Translations under genes and position numbers: made by a program | Assembly (NCBI RefSeq): GCF_023499255.1 | Contig: NZ_CP092183.1 | Coordinates: 441,501 to 505,500 of the forward strand | Origin: Couchioplanes caeruleus | Lineage (GTDB): Bacteria; Actinomycetota; Actinomycetes; Mycobacteriales; Micromonosporaceae | Length of the DNA stretch: 64,000 nt | Reading direction: 5' to 3' | Notes under the pieces: model-generated | Databases searched by the model: none | What the model was told of the DNA's origin: nothing | The model's input: the letters and a program-made list of their open reading frames with translations, nothing else | Shown: positions 50,257 to 60,227 of the stretch, piece after piece | How the letters are laid out: each line of letters opens with the position of its first letter | Numbering within the stretch: position 1 is the stretch's first letter

Positions 50257-50328
50257 TCAACTCCGCGACGAGGTGCCGGCCTCGGATGGGGCCTCGTCGC
50301 GGCAGCGAAGAAGGAGCGCGTACCACAT
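50257..50328 (-). CDS. leuA leader peptide (transcription attenuation)
   Basis: 23-residue peptide MWYALLLRCRDEAPSEAGTS and onward. It has three consecutive Leu codons, CTC-CTT-CTT; CTT is rare in this genome, a good sensor of charged tRNA-Leu. A TAGGGT -10-like element lies 10 nt before the ATG. An 11-bp hairpin overlaps the second half of the peptide. It ends 48 nt before leuA. This fits the leader-peptide control known for actinobacterial leuA. Confidence 0.75.
   Translation of the reverse strand: MWYALLLRCRDEAPSEAGTSSRS
50263..50302 (-). promoter_or_regulatory. Hairpin in the leuA leader (attenuator candidate)
   Basis: CCGCGACGAGG pairs perfectly with CCTCGTCGCGG across 18 nt and overlaps the leader peptide's later codons. 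No long T-run follows, so it may act as antiterminator or by blocking translation rather than as a simple terminator. Confidence 0.6.
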
Positions 50329-50403
50329 GTCAAAAGTCACCCTAGGCGGTCCGCCCGGCCGGCGCTAACTCTACGCCCGGATCGTGAGAAACCCCCGCTC
50401 AGC

Positions 50404-51219
50404 TCACCCGGCCGAGGGAGCGGTCGATGGCTGCTGCGAGGTCGAGGACGAGGTCACCGGCGGGGTGGTGGGCGGCGGGGACGACATGCCCATCGGCTCA
50501 CCGCCGGCCACCGGGCCCGGCAGGTCGACGGTCGGTGGCGCGGCCGCGGGCGTACCCGAGATCGTCAGCGTCCCGAAATCGACCCGAACGGCCGTCAGCA
50601 GGCCGTCGTCGCTGTAGCAGTAGATGCCGACGTCGACGGGCGCGGCGAGCGAGGCGGAGATGCCGTCGACCGAGTAGCACTGGCCGGACGAGCCGGGCAG
50701 CGGCTGCGCGCCGGTCACGGAGAGCGCGGCCTGACGATCGGTGAAGACGGAGAGCCACTGGCGGAACACCCGCTGCACCTTGGGGTCGTACCGCTTGGGG
50801 ATCTGCTTGCCCTTGTCGGCGACGTGGATGCAGTACGGCGCGACCGGGTTCGTGGCGGACGGGATGGCGCACTGGAAGACGCCGGCCTCGGTCTGCACCA
50901 CGGAGACGTCGGCCGTACCGCCGAGGGCGCCGCCCGGGATGTCGACCCGCCAGCTCCCGTCCGTGGCGACCGTCGCCATGACCGACCGTGGCGTCTGACC
51001 GGCCACGTCGAGCGTGTAGACGGCCGTGTACCGGCGGTCGATGGCGAGCGCCGCGCGGGCGGCGAGGTCGATGCGCGCGTCGTCGTCCTCGGGAGGCGCC
51101 GAGGCGGTCGTCGGGGCGGGTTTCACCGCGGGCGCCGCGTCTGAGCACGCGGCGAGGCCGGCGACCAGCAGGGCGGCGGCCAACGCGGACAAAGCACGCG
51201 AGGCGGGACGGGAGCGCAT
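50404..51219 (-). CDS. Hypothetical lipoprotein
   Basis: 271 residues. Lipoprotein signal LSALAAALLVAGLAACSDAA with lipobox LAAC. The exported part holds RIDLAARAALAIDRRYTAVY, then DGSWRVDIPGGALGGTADVS, VQTEAGVFQCAIPSATNPVA and a VDVGIYCYSDDGLLTAVRVD region; four Cys can form two disulfides. It ends with a P/T/S-rich tail. The layout resembles LppX/LprG-like or LolA-like lipid-handling lipoproteins, but no key residue proves this. Its tail points at the leuA leader. Confidence 0.68.
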   Translation of the reverse strand: MRSRPASRALSALAAALLVAGLAACSDAAPAVKPAPTTASAPPEDDDARIDLAARAALAIDRRYTAVYTLDVAGQTPRSVMATVATDGSWRVDIPGGALGGTADVSVVQTEAGVFQCAIPSATNPVAPYCIHVADKGKQIPKRYDPKVQRVFRQWLSVFTDRQAALSVTGAQPLPGSSGQCYSVDGISASLAAPVDVGIYCYSDDGLLTAVRVDFGTLTISGTPAAAPPTVDLPGPVAGGEPMGMSSPPPTTPPVTSSSTSQQPSTAPSAG

Positions 51220-51350
51220 CGAGACATTCTCGCCTCCGCACCCCGCGTACGAGTCGATGCAAGGACCCGAACCTTCCCGGCGTGTCGTGGGTGGTGTGCC
51301 GCACAGGCCGGAATCTGGGATCGCGTGTCAGCGATGCCGGCCTGCGCCGC

Positions 51351-51408
51351 TAGGCTGGTCTGCGATCGACTCGACCGACGCCGCCGGCCGGATGTGCCCG
51401 GCGGCGTC
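51351..51408 (+). promoter_or_regulatory. lysC promoter element and 5' leader hairpin
   Basis: TAGGCT at 51351-51356 is a likely -10. About 20 nt later GACGCCGCCGG pairs with CCGGCGGCGTC (51377-51408) in what would be a leader of about 90 nt before lysC. No T-run follows. No lysine-riboswitch sequence was recognised. Confidence 0.45.
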
Positions 51409-51452
51409 GGCACGTGCAGGCTGGTACGGCGTTGGGAAGGGAGTCGGCTGCC

Positions 51453-52718
<1,266 letters not shown>

Positions 52719-52724
52719 CGGCGC

Positions 52725-53789
52725 ATGGGGTCGCCGCAGCCCACGCTCGCGGTCGTCGGAGCCACCGGTTCCGTCGGCACGGTGATGCGTGAGCTGCTCA
52801 CCTCCCGCCGCAACGTCTGGGGCGAGATCCGCCTCGTCGCGTCGGCCCGCTCGGCCGGCAAGGAGCTCGCCTGTCGCGGCGAGCAGCTGACCGTCCGCGA
52901 GCTCACCCCGGAGGTCTTCGACGGCGTCGACGTGGCGATGTTCGACGTGCCCGACGACGTCTCGATCGAGTGGGCGCCCGTGGCCGTCGCCCGCGGCGCG
53001 ACGGTGGTCGACAACTCGTCGGCGTACCGCATGGAGCCGGACGTCCCGCTGGTCGTGCCCGAGGTCAACCGGGAGGAGCTGCGCCGGCGCCCGCGCGGCA
53101 TCGTCGCCAACGCCAACTGCACCACGATGGCCATGATCATGGCGATCGCCCCGCTGCACCGCGAGTACGGGCTGCGCGAGCTGGTGCTGGCCTCGTACCA
53201 GGCGGTCTCCGGCGCGGGCCAGATCGGCGTGGACGTCCTGCACGACCAGCTCAGCAAGGTCGCCGGCGACCGTACGCTGGGCTCCCGCCCGGGCAACGTC
53301 CGCCAGGCCGTCGGCGACGACCTCGGCCCGTTCCCGGCCCCGCTCGCCCTCAACGTCGTCCCCTGGTCGGGCGCCCTCGCCGCCGACGGCTGGTCCTCCG
53401 AGGAGCTCAAGCTCCGCAACGAGTCCCGCAAGATCCTCGGCCTGCCCGACCTCAAGGTCTCCGCCACCTGCGTCCGCGTCCCGGTCGTCACCGGCCACTC
53501 GATCGCGGTGCACGCGGTCTTCGCCTCCGAGATGAACGCCGAGGAGGCCCGCCAGATCCTCCGCAACGCCCCCGGCGTCATCCTCGTCGACGACCCGGAA
53601 GCCGGCGAATTCCCCATGCCCATCGACGCGGTCGGCACCGACCCCTCCTGGGTGGGCCGCATCCGCCGCGCCATGGACGACCCCCGAGCCCTCGACCTCT
53701 TCATCACAGGCGACAACATGCGAAAGGGCGCGGCGCTGAACACGGTGCAGATCGCGGAGCTGCTCGCCGAGGAATTCAGCAAAGCCTGA
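52725..53789 (+). CDS. asd: Aspartate-semialdehyde dehydrogenase
   Basis: 354 residues. It reduces aspartyl phosphate to the semialdehyde, the step after LysC. The NADP site LAVVGATGSVGTVMRELLTS, the catalytic cysteine in IVANANCTTMAMIMAIAPLH, and the active-site His in VPVVTGHSIAVHAVFASEMN are present. The ATG lies 6 nt after the lysC stop, so both enzymes are made from one mRNA. Length is normal. Confidence 0.95.
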   Translation: MGSPQPTLAVVGATGSVGTVMRELLTSRRNVWGEIRLVASARSAGKELACRGEQLTVRELTPEVFDGVDVAMFDVPDDVSIEWAPVAVARGATVVDNSSAYRMEPDVPLVVPEVNREELRRRPRGIVANANCTTMAMIMAIAPLHREYGLRELVLASYQAVSGAGQIGVDVLHDQLSKVAGDRTLGSRPGNVRQAVGDDLGPFPAPLALNVVPWSGALAADGWSSEELKLRNESRKILGLPDLKVSATCVRVPVVTGHSIAVHAVFASEMNAEEARQILRNAPGVILVDDPEAGEFPMPIDAVGTDPSWVGRIRRAMDDPRALDLFITGDNMRKGAALNTVQIAELLAEEFSKA

Positions 53790-53872
53790 CGCTGTGCCGT
53801 GGGTCACACGGCGCGGGACAGCGGGGAGATTGACGATCTTCTAGTGTGCTGCTCCTGACTTCTAGGAGCACC

Positions 53873-55648
53873 GTGAAACTCGTACGCATCGTCGCGGCTT
53901 TTGTTGCCGCATCGGCGGCCTCCGCCACTTTCCTCGCGGTGACCCCGGCGGATGCCGGGCAGCGTCCCGTGCCCCCGGCCGGCGACCCTTCCGCGCGCCC
54001 CTGGTCCCCCAAGGCCAAAGCCCAGGCCGCCCGAGCCCGAGCCGCCCAGACCGGTGCCGCCAAGGCTGGTTCCGCCCAGGCCGGTGCGGCCCAGGCCGCC
54101 GGCGCGGACGCCCACGCCATGTCGTCCGAGCTGCCGGGCGCCGCAGAGATCGTTCGGGACGGGATCACGCTGCTGCACCTGCGCACGTCGGTGACCCGGA
54201 CGCCGGTGAGCGGCAGCGGCGCCACGCGGTCCGATTTCGACGGTGACGGGCGTGATGACATCGCGGCGTTCAGCACCGGCGGGGTGATCGTCACGTATTC
54301 GTCGGCTCCGGTGCGGGACCGGCTCGTCACGGAGATCCCGGGCGGGAGCGGCTGCGGGTGTTTCGGGGTCGAGATGGTGACCGGGAACTTCAACGGCGAC
54401 AAGTACGACGACCTGGCGATCGCCGACTCGAGCGAGGCCGATCTGCGCGCGATGGGGTATTTCGCGGGCGCTGTATGGGTTTTCCCGGGTGGGCCCTCGG
54501 GGTTGAAGGTCGACGCGGTCAAGCACTTCAACCAGAGCACCTCGGGGGTGCCGGGTGCCTCGGCGACGTCGGACTGGTTCGCCGATTCGCTGGCGGCCGG
54601 GGATGTGACCGGTGACGGCCGGGACGAGCTGCTGGTCGGCATCCCGGGCAAGAAGGTGGGCGGCAAGAAGGAGGCCGGCGCCGCCGTCGTGCTCAAGGGC
54701 AGCGCGAGCGGGGTCGTCGCGACCGGGGCGAAGTGGATCGACCAGAACAGCTCGGGCGTGCCGGGCGGCGCGGAGACCGGTGACCACTTCGGCGGTGGCG
54801 TGGCCATCGGGAAGATCAACAAGGACAAGTACCGGGACGTGGTGATCGGCGCGCCGCAGGAGGACGACGGTCAGGCGTGGATGGGCAGCGGTTCCGTCAC
54901 GCAGTTCTGGGGCGGCAGCGCCGGCGTCTCGTCGAAGAAGGTGACGGTCGTGAGCGGCTCGTCCACCGGCGCGGTGGCCGAGGCCAAGGACGCCGTGGTC
55001 TGGTACCTCGGCGGCGTGCTGGCCATCGGGGACACCAACGGCGACGGGTACGGCGAGGTCGTCGCGGGTGACTCGGCGGCGCAGGCGAACTGGGAGATCA
55101 ACGGCGGCGTGGTCGTGACGCTGAAGGTCGGTGGCTCCGGCATCACCACCAAGGGCATGGTTCTGCTGTCGCAGCACGACCGGAGCATCGCGGGCTCCGC
55201 CGAGGACAACGACTACTTCGGCGATTCGATCGCCGTCGGCGACGTGACCCAGGACGGCATCGCCGACGTCCTGGTCGGGGTGCCGGGCGAGGACATCGGC
55301 GGCACCGCGGACGCCGGCGAGGTGGTGCTGCTGCGCGGTTCGCGCACCGGGCTGACCGGCTCCGGCTCGTGGACGCTCACGCAGTCCTCCGGTGGTGTCC
55401 CGGACGGCCCGGAGACGGGCGACGCCTTCGGCGCCGCGGTCTCGCTGCTCAACCTCAACGGCAAGAACGGGCTCGACGCCGCCGTCGGCGCGCCCGGCGA
55501 GAGCGTCGCGGGCGACGCCGCGGGCTGGGCGTCCGGCACGGTGACGAAGGTGTACGGCGGCAGCAACGGCCTCGGCGGCGGCTCCGCCGTCAGCGGCCGC
55601 TCGCTGGGCGTCGTCGAAGCCTCCTACGGATACGTGGCCCACCAGTGA
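53873..55648 (+). CDS. Secreted FG-GAP/integrin-like beta-propeller protein
   Basis: 591 residues. Signal peptide (VAAFVAASAASATFLAVTPA, cleavage near ADA-G), then an A/Q/G-rich linker with KAGSAQAGAAQAAG repeats. At least six FG-GAP blades follow, marked by calcium-binding loops DFDGDGRDDI, NFNGDKYDDL, DVTGDGRDEL, INKDKYRDVV, DTNGDGYGEV and DVTQDGIADV. Such seven-bladed propellers are found in adhesion and extracellular matrix-like proteins; no catalytic site is seen. AGGAG lies 5 nt before the GTG. The RTX protein gene follows 12 nt on, so they may form a secreted pair. Confidence 0.88.
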   Translation: MKLVRIVAAFVAASAASATFLAVTPADAGQRPVPPAGDPSARPWSPKAKAQAARARAAQTGAAKAGSAQAGAAQAAGADAHAMSSELPGAAEIVRDGITLLHLRTSVTRTPVSGSGATRSDFDGDGRDDIAAFSTGGVIVTYSSAPVRDRLVTEIPGGSGCGCFGVEMVTGNFNGDKYDDLAIADSSEADLRAMGYFAGAVWVFPGGPSGLKVDAVKHFNQSTSGVPGASATSDWFADSLAAGDVTGDGRDELLVGIPGKKVGGKKEAGAAVVLKGSASGVVATGAKWIDQNSSGVPGGAETGDHFGGGVAIGKINKDKYRDVVIGAPQEDDGQAWMGSGSVTQFWGGSAGVSSKKVTVVSGSSTGAVAEAKDAVVWYLGGVLAIGDTNGDGYGEVVAGDSAAQANWEINGGVVVTLKVGGSGITTKGMVLLSQHDRSIAGSAEDNDYFGDSIAVGDVTQDGIADVLVGVPGEDIGGTADAGEVVLLRGSRTGLTGSGSWTLTQSSGGVPDGPETGDAFGAAVSLLNLNGKNGLDAAVGAPGESVAGDAAGWASGTVTKVYGGSNGLGGGSAVSGRSLGVVEASYGYVAHQ

Positions 55649-55659
55649 GGAACGTACGC

Positions 55660-57138
55660 ATGCGCATCGCGCTGTCCGCCGCCGTGGCGGGACTCCTGAC
55701 CGCCGGCGGCACCCTGATCGCCGGCCCGGCCTGGGCCGCCTCCTCCGGCGTCGCGAAGGTCGTCGGCGACACGAAGGTCCAGTACACCGCCGCGAGGGGC
55801 AAGGCCAACAAGGTCGTGGTGACCCGGTCCGGCCGGACGTTCACGATCGACGACGTGGTCTCCGTCAAAGCGGGGGCCGGCTGCAAGGCCGTCTCCGGCG
55901 ACACCACCAAGGTCCGCTGTACGACGCCGAAGAACCCGACCTGGTTCTTCGTGTACACCGGCGACAAGAACGACTCGATCAAGAACAGCACCGACCTCGG
56001 CATGACCGCGCGGGCCGGTTCCGGCAACAACTGGATCACCGGCGGTCCCAAGCACGACGACCTGTACGCCGACGACGGCGCGGACACGATCTGGGGTGCC
56101 GGCGGCGACGACTACATCTACTCGGCCGGCGGCAAGGACATCATCTACGGCGGTACGGGCAGCAACGAGCTGATCGGCGGCCCGGGCAACGACACGATCT
56201 ACGGCGGCCCGGACTTCGACCGCATCCGGCCGGACTCGGGCAACGACGTCGCGCACGGCGGCGCCGGGGACGACTACTTCGAGGAGAGCTCCGGCAGCGA
56301 CGTCCTGTACGGCGACGACGGCATGGACGAGTTCTTCCAGAACGAGAGCGACGGCCGGGGCGCGCAGGACATGCACGGCGGGCCCGGCTGGGACCGGGTC
56401 AACTACTACTTCCGTACGGGCGGGGTCGTGGTGGACGCCGACGGCAAGAAGAAGGACGACGGTGCCCGGGGCGAGGGCGACTCCGTCGGCGCCGACATCG
56501 AGGGGATCGACGGCAGCCAGGGCAACGACTGGCTGGCGGGGAACACCGGTGACGGCTGGATCTCCGGCAACGAGGGCAACGACAAGCTGTACGGCTACAG
56601 CGGCGCGGACGACCTCAACGGCGGTACGGGCAACGACCTGCTCGACGGCGGCAACGGCAACGACAACCTGCACGGCGACTTCGGCAGCGACGTCATGCTG
56701 GGTGGCCCGGGCGTGGACGGCGTGGACTACTACGACCGGCTCGTCACGGTGGTCGCCGACCTCGACGGCAAGACCGGCGACGACGGCTCCGCCGGCGAGA
56801 AGGACACCATCGGCGCCGACGTCGAGAACCTCGTCGGCGGCTGGGGCAACGACACGCTGACCGGCAGCGCCGCCGCCAACCACATCGACGGCGGCCACGG
56901 GTCGGACGTCATCCGCGGCGGTGCGGGCAACGACACGCTGGACGGTGGTGAGGGCATCGCCGGCGGCGTCGACAAGGTCTACGGCGAGGCGGGCGACGAC
57001 GTCCTCACCGGCGGCGACTACGACGAGCACGACCGGTACGTGCTGGACGGCGGCACGAACACCGAGGTGGGCGACGCCTGCGTGCCCGGCCGCTTCGGGA
57101 CCGGCGAGTTCGTGAACTGCGAGCGCAGCGAGGCCTGA
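55660..57138 (+). CDS. Secreted RTX-type calcium-binding protein
   Basis: 492 residues. A signal peptide (AVAGLLTAGGTLIAGPAWAA, cleavage near residue 27) and an N-terminal beta domain of about 100 residues with two Cys precede a long array of RTX nonapeptides GGxGxDx(L/I/V)x (GGTGSNELIGGPGNDTIYGG, LNGGTGNDLLDGGNGNDNLH, IRGGAGNDTLDGG). The array should fold into a calcium-filled beta roll after export. No enzyme domain is seen, and no type I secretion genes are nearby; the Sec signal explains export. GAGGAA lies 8 nt before the ATG. Confidence 0.88.
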   Translation: MRIALSAAVAGLLTAGGTLIAGPAWAASSGVAKVVGDTKVQYTAARGKANKVVVTRSGRTFTIDDVVSVKAGAGCKAVSGDTTKVRCTTPKNPTWFFVYTGDKNDSIKNSTDLGMTARAGSGNNWITGGPKHDDLYADDGADTIWGAGGDDYIYSAGGKDIIYGGTGSNELIGGPGNDTIYGGPDFDRIRPDSGNDVAHGGAGDDYFEESSGSDVLYGDDGMDEFFQNESDGRGAQDMHGGPGWDRVNYYFRTGGVVVDADGKKKDDGARGEGDSVGADIEGIDGSQGNDWLAGNTGDGWISGNEGNDKLYGYSGADDLNGGTGNDLLDGGNGNDNLHGDFGSDVMLGGPGVDGVDYYDRLVTVVADLDGKTGDDGSAGEKDTIGADVENLVGGWGNDTLTGSAAANHIDGGHGSDVIRGGAGNDTLDGGEGIAGGVDKVYGEAGDDVLTGGDYDEHDRYVLDGGTNTEVGDACVPGRFGTGEFVNCERSEA

Positions 57139-57141
57139 GCC

Positions 57142-58425
57142 TCAGGGCGTGATGCCCGCGGTGGAGTGGGCCACCTCGTCGGCCGCGCTCGTGACCAGTT
57201 CACGGGTCTGGCCGGCGAGCGTGACCTGCTCGCCCATCACGGACGAGGCGAGGCGCTGGGCGTCGGCCACCGAGCTCAGCCGGCTCGTCATCTCCGACAC
57301 GGCCTTGCCGACGGCGGCGGCGCCCGTGGTCACCTCGTGCACGGTGGCCTCGATGCGGGCCGTCGCCTCGGCGGTCTGACCGGCGAGCTGCTTCACCTCG
57401 CCCGCCACCACCGCGAAGCCCTTGCCGACGTCGCCCGCGCGGGCCGCCTCGATGGTCGCGTTGAGCGCGAGCAGGTTGGTCTGGTCGGCGACCGCCTGGA
57501 TCATGCCGGCGATCGTGGCGATGTCCGCCACCGAGGTGCGCAGCTCCTCCAGGGACGTCAGCGCCGCGTCGGCGTCCGAGAGAGTGGTGCCGACCTGCTC
57601 ACTGGCGTGCTCGACGGTACGGGCCACATCCGACAGCGCCGACTCGAAGCCGCCCAGGGCCTCGTCCGCGTCGGTGCGCAGCCGGGCGCCGGTCTCGCTG
57701 GTGCGCTGCAGGACGTGCTCGAGGCGTACGGCCATCTGCTCCGCGCGGGCCAGCTGGGCGGCCGCCTCCTCGCGGGCGTTCTCCTCGCGCCGGGTGGCCT
57801 CCTCGGCGGCTTCGCGCAGCCGGGTGGCCGTCTCCTCGGCGAGCTGCGCCCGGCGGGCCTCGTTCTCGCGCCGGGCGGCCGCGTCGAACTGCCAGTACGC
57901 GATCTGCGCCGCCGACATCGCCAGCACGAACCCGGCGTGCAGGAGGGCGCGCCAGAAGAGCGTCGAGGTGGAGTGGCCGGCGTGGGCGAACACGAGCTCG
58001 GGGGCGAGCAGGCCGACGCCGAAGTGGTGCGTGGCCACCAGGGCGACGGCCACCGCGAAGGCGGTCCATTCCTGGTAGAGGCCGATGAGCACGATCACCA
58101 CGAAGAAGTGGAAGTGCAGGTCGATCGAGCCGCCGCCGGCGTGCACGAGCGCGTCCGCGGCGAGCAGGAAGCCCACGCTGGTGGAGATCGCACGGCCGCG
58201 CTGGCTCGTGGCGGTGCCGGCGATGACCCCGCAGGCGAGGACGCCGCCGATCACGGCGAGCAGCAGCGTGGCGTGGTGGCCCGGGCTGAGCTCCCCGGTG
58301 AAGTAGCCGAGCACGAGGACCACGGGGACGTGCAGCCAGAGCAGGAACCGCAGCACCCGGTGCCGGGCGGCGAACGCCTGCTCCGAGAGGGCGGCATCCG
58401 GTACGAAGCGGCCGAGCATCGTCAT
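57142..58425 (-). CDS. Methyl-accepting chemotaxis-type receptor
   Basis: 427 residues. An N-terminal membrane domain of about five or six helices ([57 protein letters not shown]) replaces the usual periplasmic sensor. It contains many histidines ([13 protein letters not shown]). A coiled coil of 40-50 residues ([20 protein letters not shown]) leads to the MCP domain, whose hairpin tip [23 protein letters not shown] is intact. HAMP is absent. No che genes or flagellar genes are in the window; a non-motility role cannot be excluded. AAGG lies 7 nt before the ATG. Confidence 0.85.
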   Translation of the reverse strand: MTMLGRFVPDAALSEQAFAARHRVLRFLLWLHVPVVLVLGYFTGELSPGHHATLLLAVIGGVLACGVIAGTATSQRGRAISTSVGFLLAADALVHAGGGSIDLHFHFFVVIVLIGLYQEWTAFAVAVALVATHHFGVGLLAPELVFAHAGHSTSTLFWRALLHAGFVLAMSAAQIAYWQFDAAARRENEARRAQLAEETATRLREAAEEATRREENAREEAAAQLARAEQMAVRLEHVLQRTSETGARLRTDADEALGGFESALSDVARTVEHASEQVGTTLSDADAALTSLEELRTSVADIATIAGMIQAVADQTNLLALNATIEAARAGDVGKGFAVVAGEVKQLAGQTAEATARIEATVHEVTTGAAAVGKAVSEMTSRLSSVADAQRLASSVMGEQVTLAGQTRELVTSAADEVAHSTAGITP

Positions 58426-58612
58426 CGCTGCACCTTTCCGATCGGGTCGCGATCCCTGTCGGTTCGTCCGGGCGCAAGCGGGAGCAACCGGGCGGTGGCA
58501 AGTCGGTTTCAGATTAAACCCTGAAGTTTCTTTACAGATATTGACGTGACGGCCGTCGATCTAGTTGAGTCGATCCATCCCCTTGATCCTCCCGAACTGA
58601 AAACGGTGAACC

Positions 58613-59716
58613 ATGCCCAGAAAACGGCTCTTGGCGATCCTGGCGACCGTGGGCGTCGCCGTCGCCGGTGCGGCCGCCGCGGTCATCCCCATGACGTCCT
58701 CGAACGCGGCCGAGGCCTGCGCTGCGGCTTACAGCAGCAGCGCCGTCTACACGGGCGGCATGAAGGCGTCGTACGGCAGCCACAACTGGACCGCGAAGTG
58801 GTGGACCCAGGGCGAGACGCCGAGCACCGGCGGCTCCGGCGTGTGGCAGGACAACGGCACGTGCGGCGGCGGCACCACGCCCCCGCCCAACACCGGCGGC
58901 AGTTGCAACTACCCCAACTGGGCTGCGGGCACGTTCTACCCGGCCGGCTCGATCGTGAAGTACACGAACGGCAACCACTACCGGGCCAAGTACGAGAACC
59001 CGGGCTACGACCCGGTCATCAGCACCTGGTTCTGGGAGCCGTACAGCTGCACCGGCGGAGGAACGACCAACCCGCCGCCGCCGCCGAGCACCGGCTCGGG
59101 CTTCCCGGTCAGTGAGGCCCAGTTCAACCAGATGTTCCCGAACCGGATCCCGTTCTACTCGTACGCCGGCCTGCTCGACGCCGTGAAGAAGTTCCCGGCG
59201 TTCACCACCTCCGGCAGCGACACGGTCCGCAAGCAGGAGGCCGCGGCCTTCCTGGCGAACGTCAACCACGAGTCCGGCGGGCTGGTCTACGTCGAGGAGA
59301 TCAACCAGGCGAACTGGCCGCTGTACTGCGACCGCAGCCAGCCGTACGGGTGCCCGGCCGGGCAGTCCGCGTACCACGGTCGCGGGCCGATCCAGCTGAG
59401 CTGGAACTTCAACTACAAGGCGGCCGGCGACGCGCTCGGCATCGACCTGCTGAACAACCCGGACCGGGTCAAGAACGAGGCGTCGGTGGCCTACCAGACC
59501 GCCGTCTGGTACTGGATGACCCAGCGCGGCCCGGGCTCGATGACCCCGCACGACGCCATGGTGAACAGCCGCGGCTTCGGCGAGACGATCCGCAGCATCA
59601 ACGGCTCGCTCGAGTGCAACGGCGGCAACCCCGCGCAGGTGCAGAGCCGCGTGGACGCGTACAACCGTTTCACCGCGATCCTCGGCGTCAGCCCCGGCAG
59701 CAACCTCTACTGCTGA
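58613..59716 (+). CDS. Secreted GH19 chitinase with two carbohydrate-binding modules
   Basis: 367 residues. Signal peptide (LLAILATVGVAVAGAAAAVI, cleavage near NAA-E). Two CBM5/12-like modules follow: the first with YGSHNWTAKWWTQGETPSTG, the second CNYPNWAAGTFYPAGSIVKY with WFWEPY; each is separated by a P/T-rich linker. The GH19 domain has the catalytic glutamates in NVNHESGG (about 219) and YVEEINQ (about 230), and the substrate loop GRGPIQLSWNFNYKAAGDAL. It cuts chitin endo-wise outside the cell. A perfect-looking terminator follows. Confidence 0.93.
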   Translation: MPRKRLLAILATVGVAVAGAAAAVIPMTSSNAAEACAAAYSSSAVYTGGMKASYGSHNWTAKWWTQGETPSTGGSGVWQDNGTCGGGTTPPPNTGGSCNYPNWAAGTFYPAGSIVKYTNGNHYRAKYENPGYDPVISTWFWEPYSCTGGGTTNPPPPPSTGSGFPVSEAQFNQMFPNRIPFYSYAGLLDAVKKFPAFTTSGSDTVRKQEAAAFLANVNHESGGLVYVEEINQANWPLYCDRSQPYGCPAGQSAYHGRGPIQLSWNFNYKAAGDALGIDLLNNPDRVKNEASVAYQTAVWYWMTQRGPGSMTPHDAMVNSRGFGETIRSINGSLECNGGNPAQVQSRVDAYNRFTAILGVSPGSNLYC

Positions 59717-59724
59717 GCTGCGAG

Positions 59725-59765
59725 AAAGGGGGGTGCGGCCGCTCAGGCCGTACCCCCCTTTTTTT
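59725..59765 (+). terminator. Strong terminator behind the chitinase gene
   Basis: AAAGGGGGGTGCGGCC pairs with GGCCGTACCCCCCTTT (one G-U) around GCTCA; TTTTTTTG follows. A textbook intrinsic terminator. Confidence 0.93.
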
Positions 59766-59774
59766 GTGGTGCGG

Positions 59775-60074
59775 TCAGAGCGCGAGCTGCGGGCGGGCCG
59801 GGATGCCCACCACCGCCGGCGCTGCGGTGCGCGCCGGCATCGGCTGCTGCGGGACGGAGCTCGGCACCAGGATCGCCTCGACGGCCGGGGCGATGGACCG
59901 GCGCTCGCTGAGCTGCATCAGCCGGGCGGCTCGGGCCAGCGAGCCGGTCTCGCCGTCCCGGAAGCCCTCCCGGTAGCCCTTCTCGTAGCGTTCCCCACGG
60001 CCGAGTGCGCGGCCGATGGCGAAGCACGACGAACCGGCGAGGGCGAGCAGGAAGAGGAACGCGAAGGGTGTCAC
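59775..60074 (-). CDS. Small hypothetical membrane protein
   Basis: 99 residues. TM helix FAFLFLLALAGSSCFAIGRA at the N-terminus, then a charged helical part with the tandem YEKGYREGFRDGETG and a tail with APAVEAILVPSS. The YxxGYxxGFxDG spacing recalls short glycine/aromatic repeats in membrane-tethered proteins. GTG at 60074 is chosen because AAAGG lies 6 nt before it. No function assigned. Convergent with the chitinase gene and divergent from pyrE. Confidence 0.6.
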   Translation of the reverse strand: MTPFAFLFLLALAGSSCFAIGRALGRGERYEKGYREGFRDGETGSLARAARLMQLSERRSIAPAVEAILVPSSVPQQPMPARTAAPAVVGIPARPQLAL

Positions 60075-60227
60075 GACAGGCCTTTCACAAGGGTCGAGGT
60101 TGTAACCCGCAAAGTAGACGAAACCAGACAAACCTTTACCCCCGCCCACAAGCAATTACGCGTACGGGTGAACCGGCCGGACACCCGCGCTGCCGGGCCG
60201 GACGGCGAGGTGGAAGGCTGTGTGCTC

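Noticed and set aside
51351-51408. Lysine riboswitch before lysC
   Set aside because: The leader is too short and shows only one simple hairpin, without the multi-helix junction of that riboswitch.
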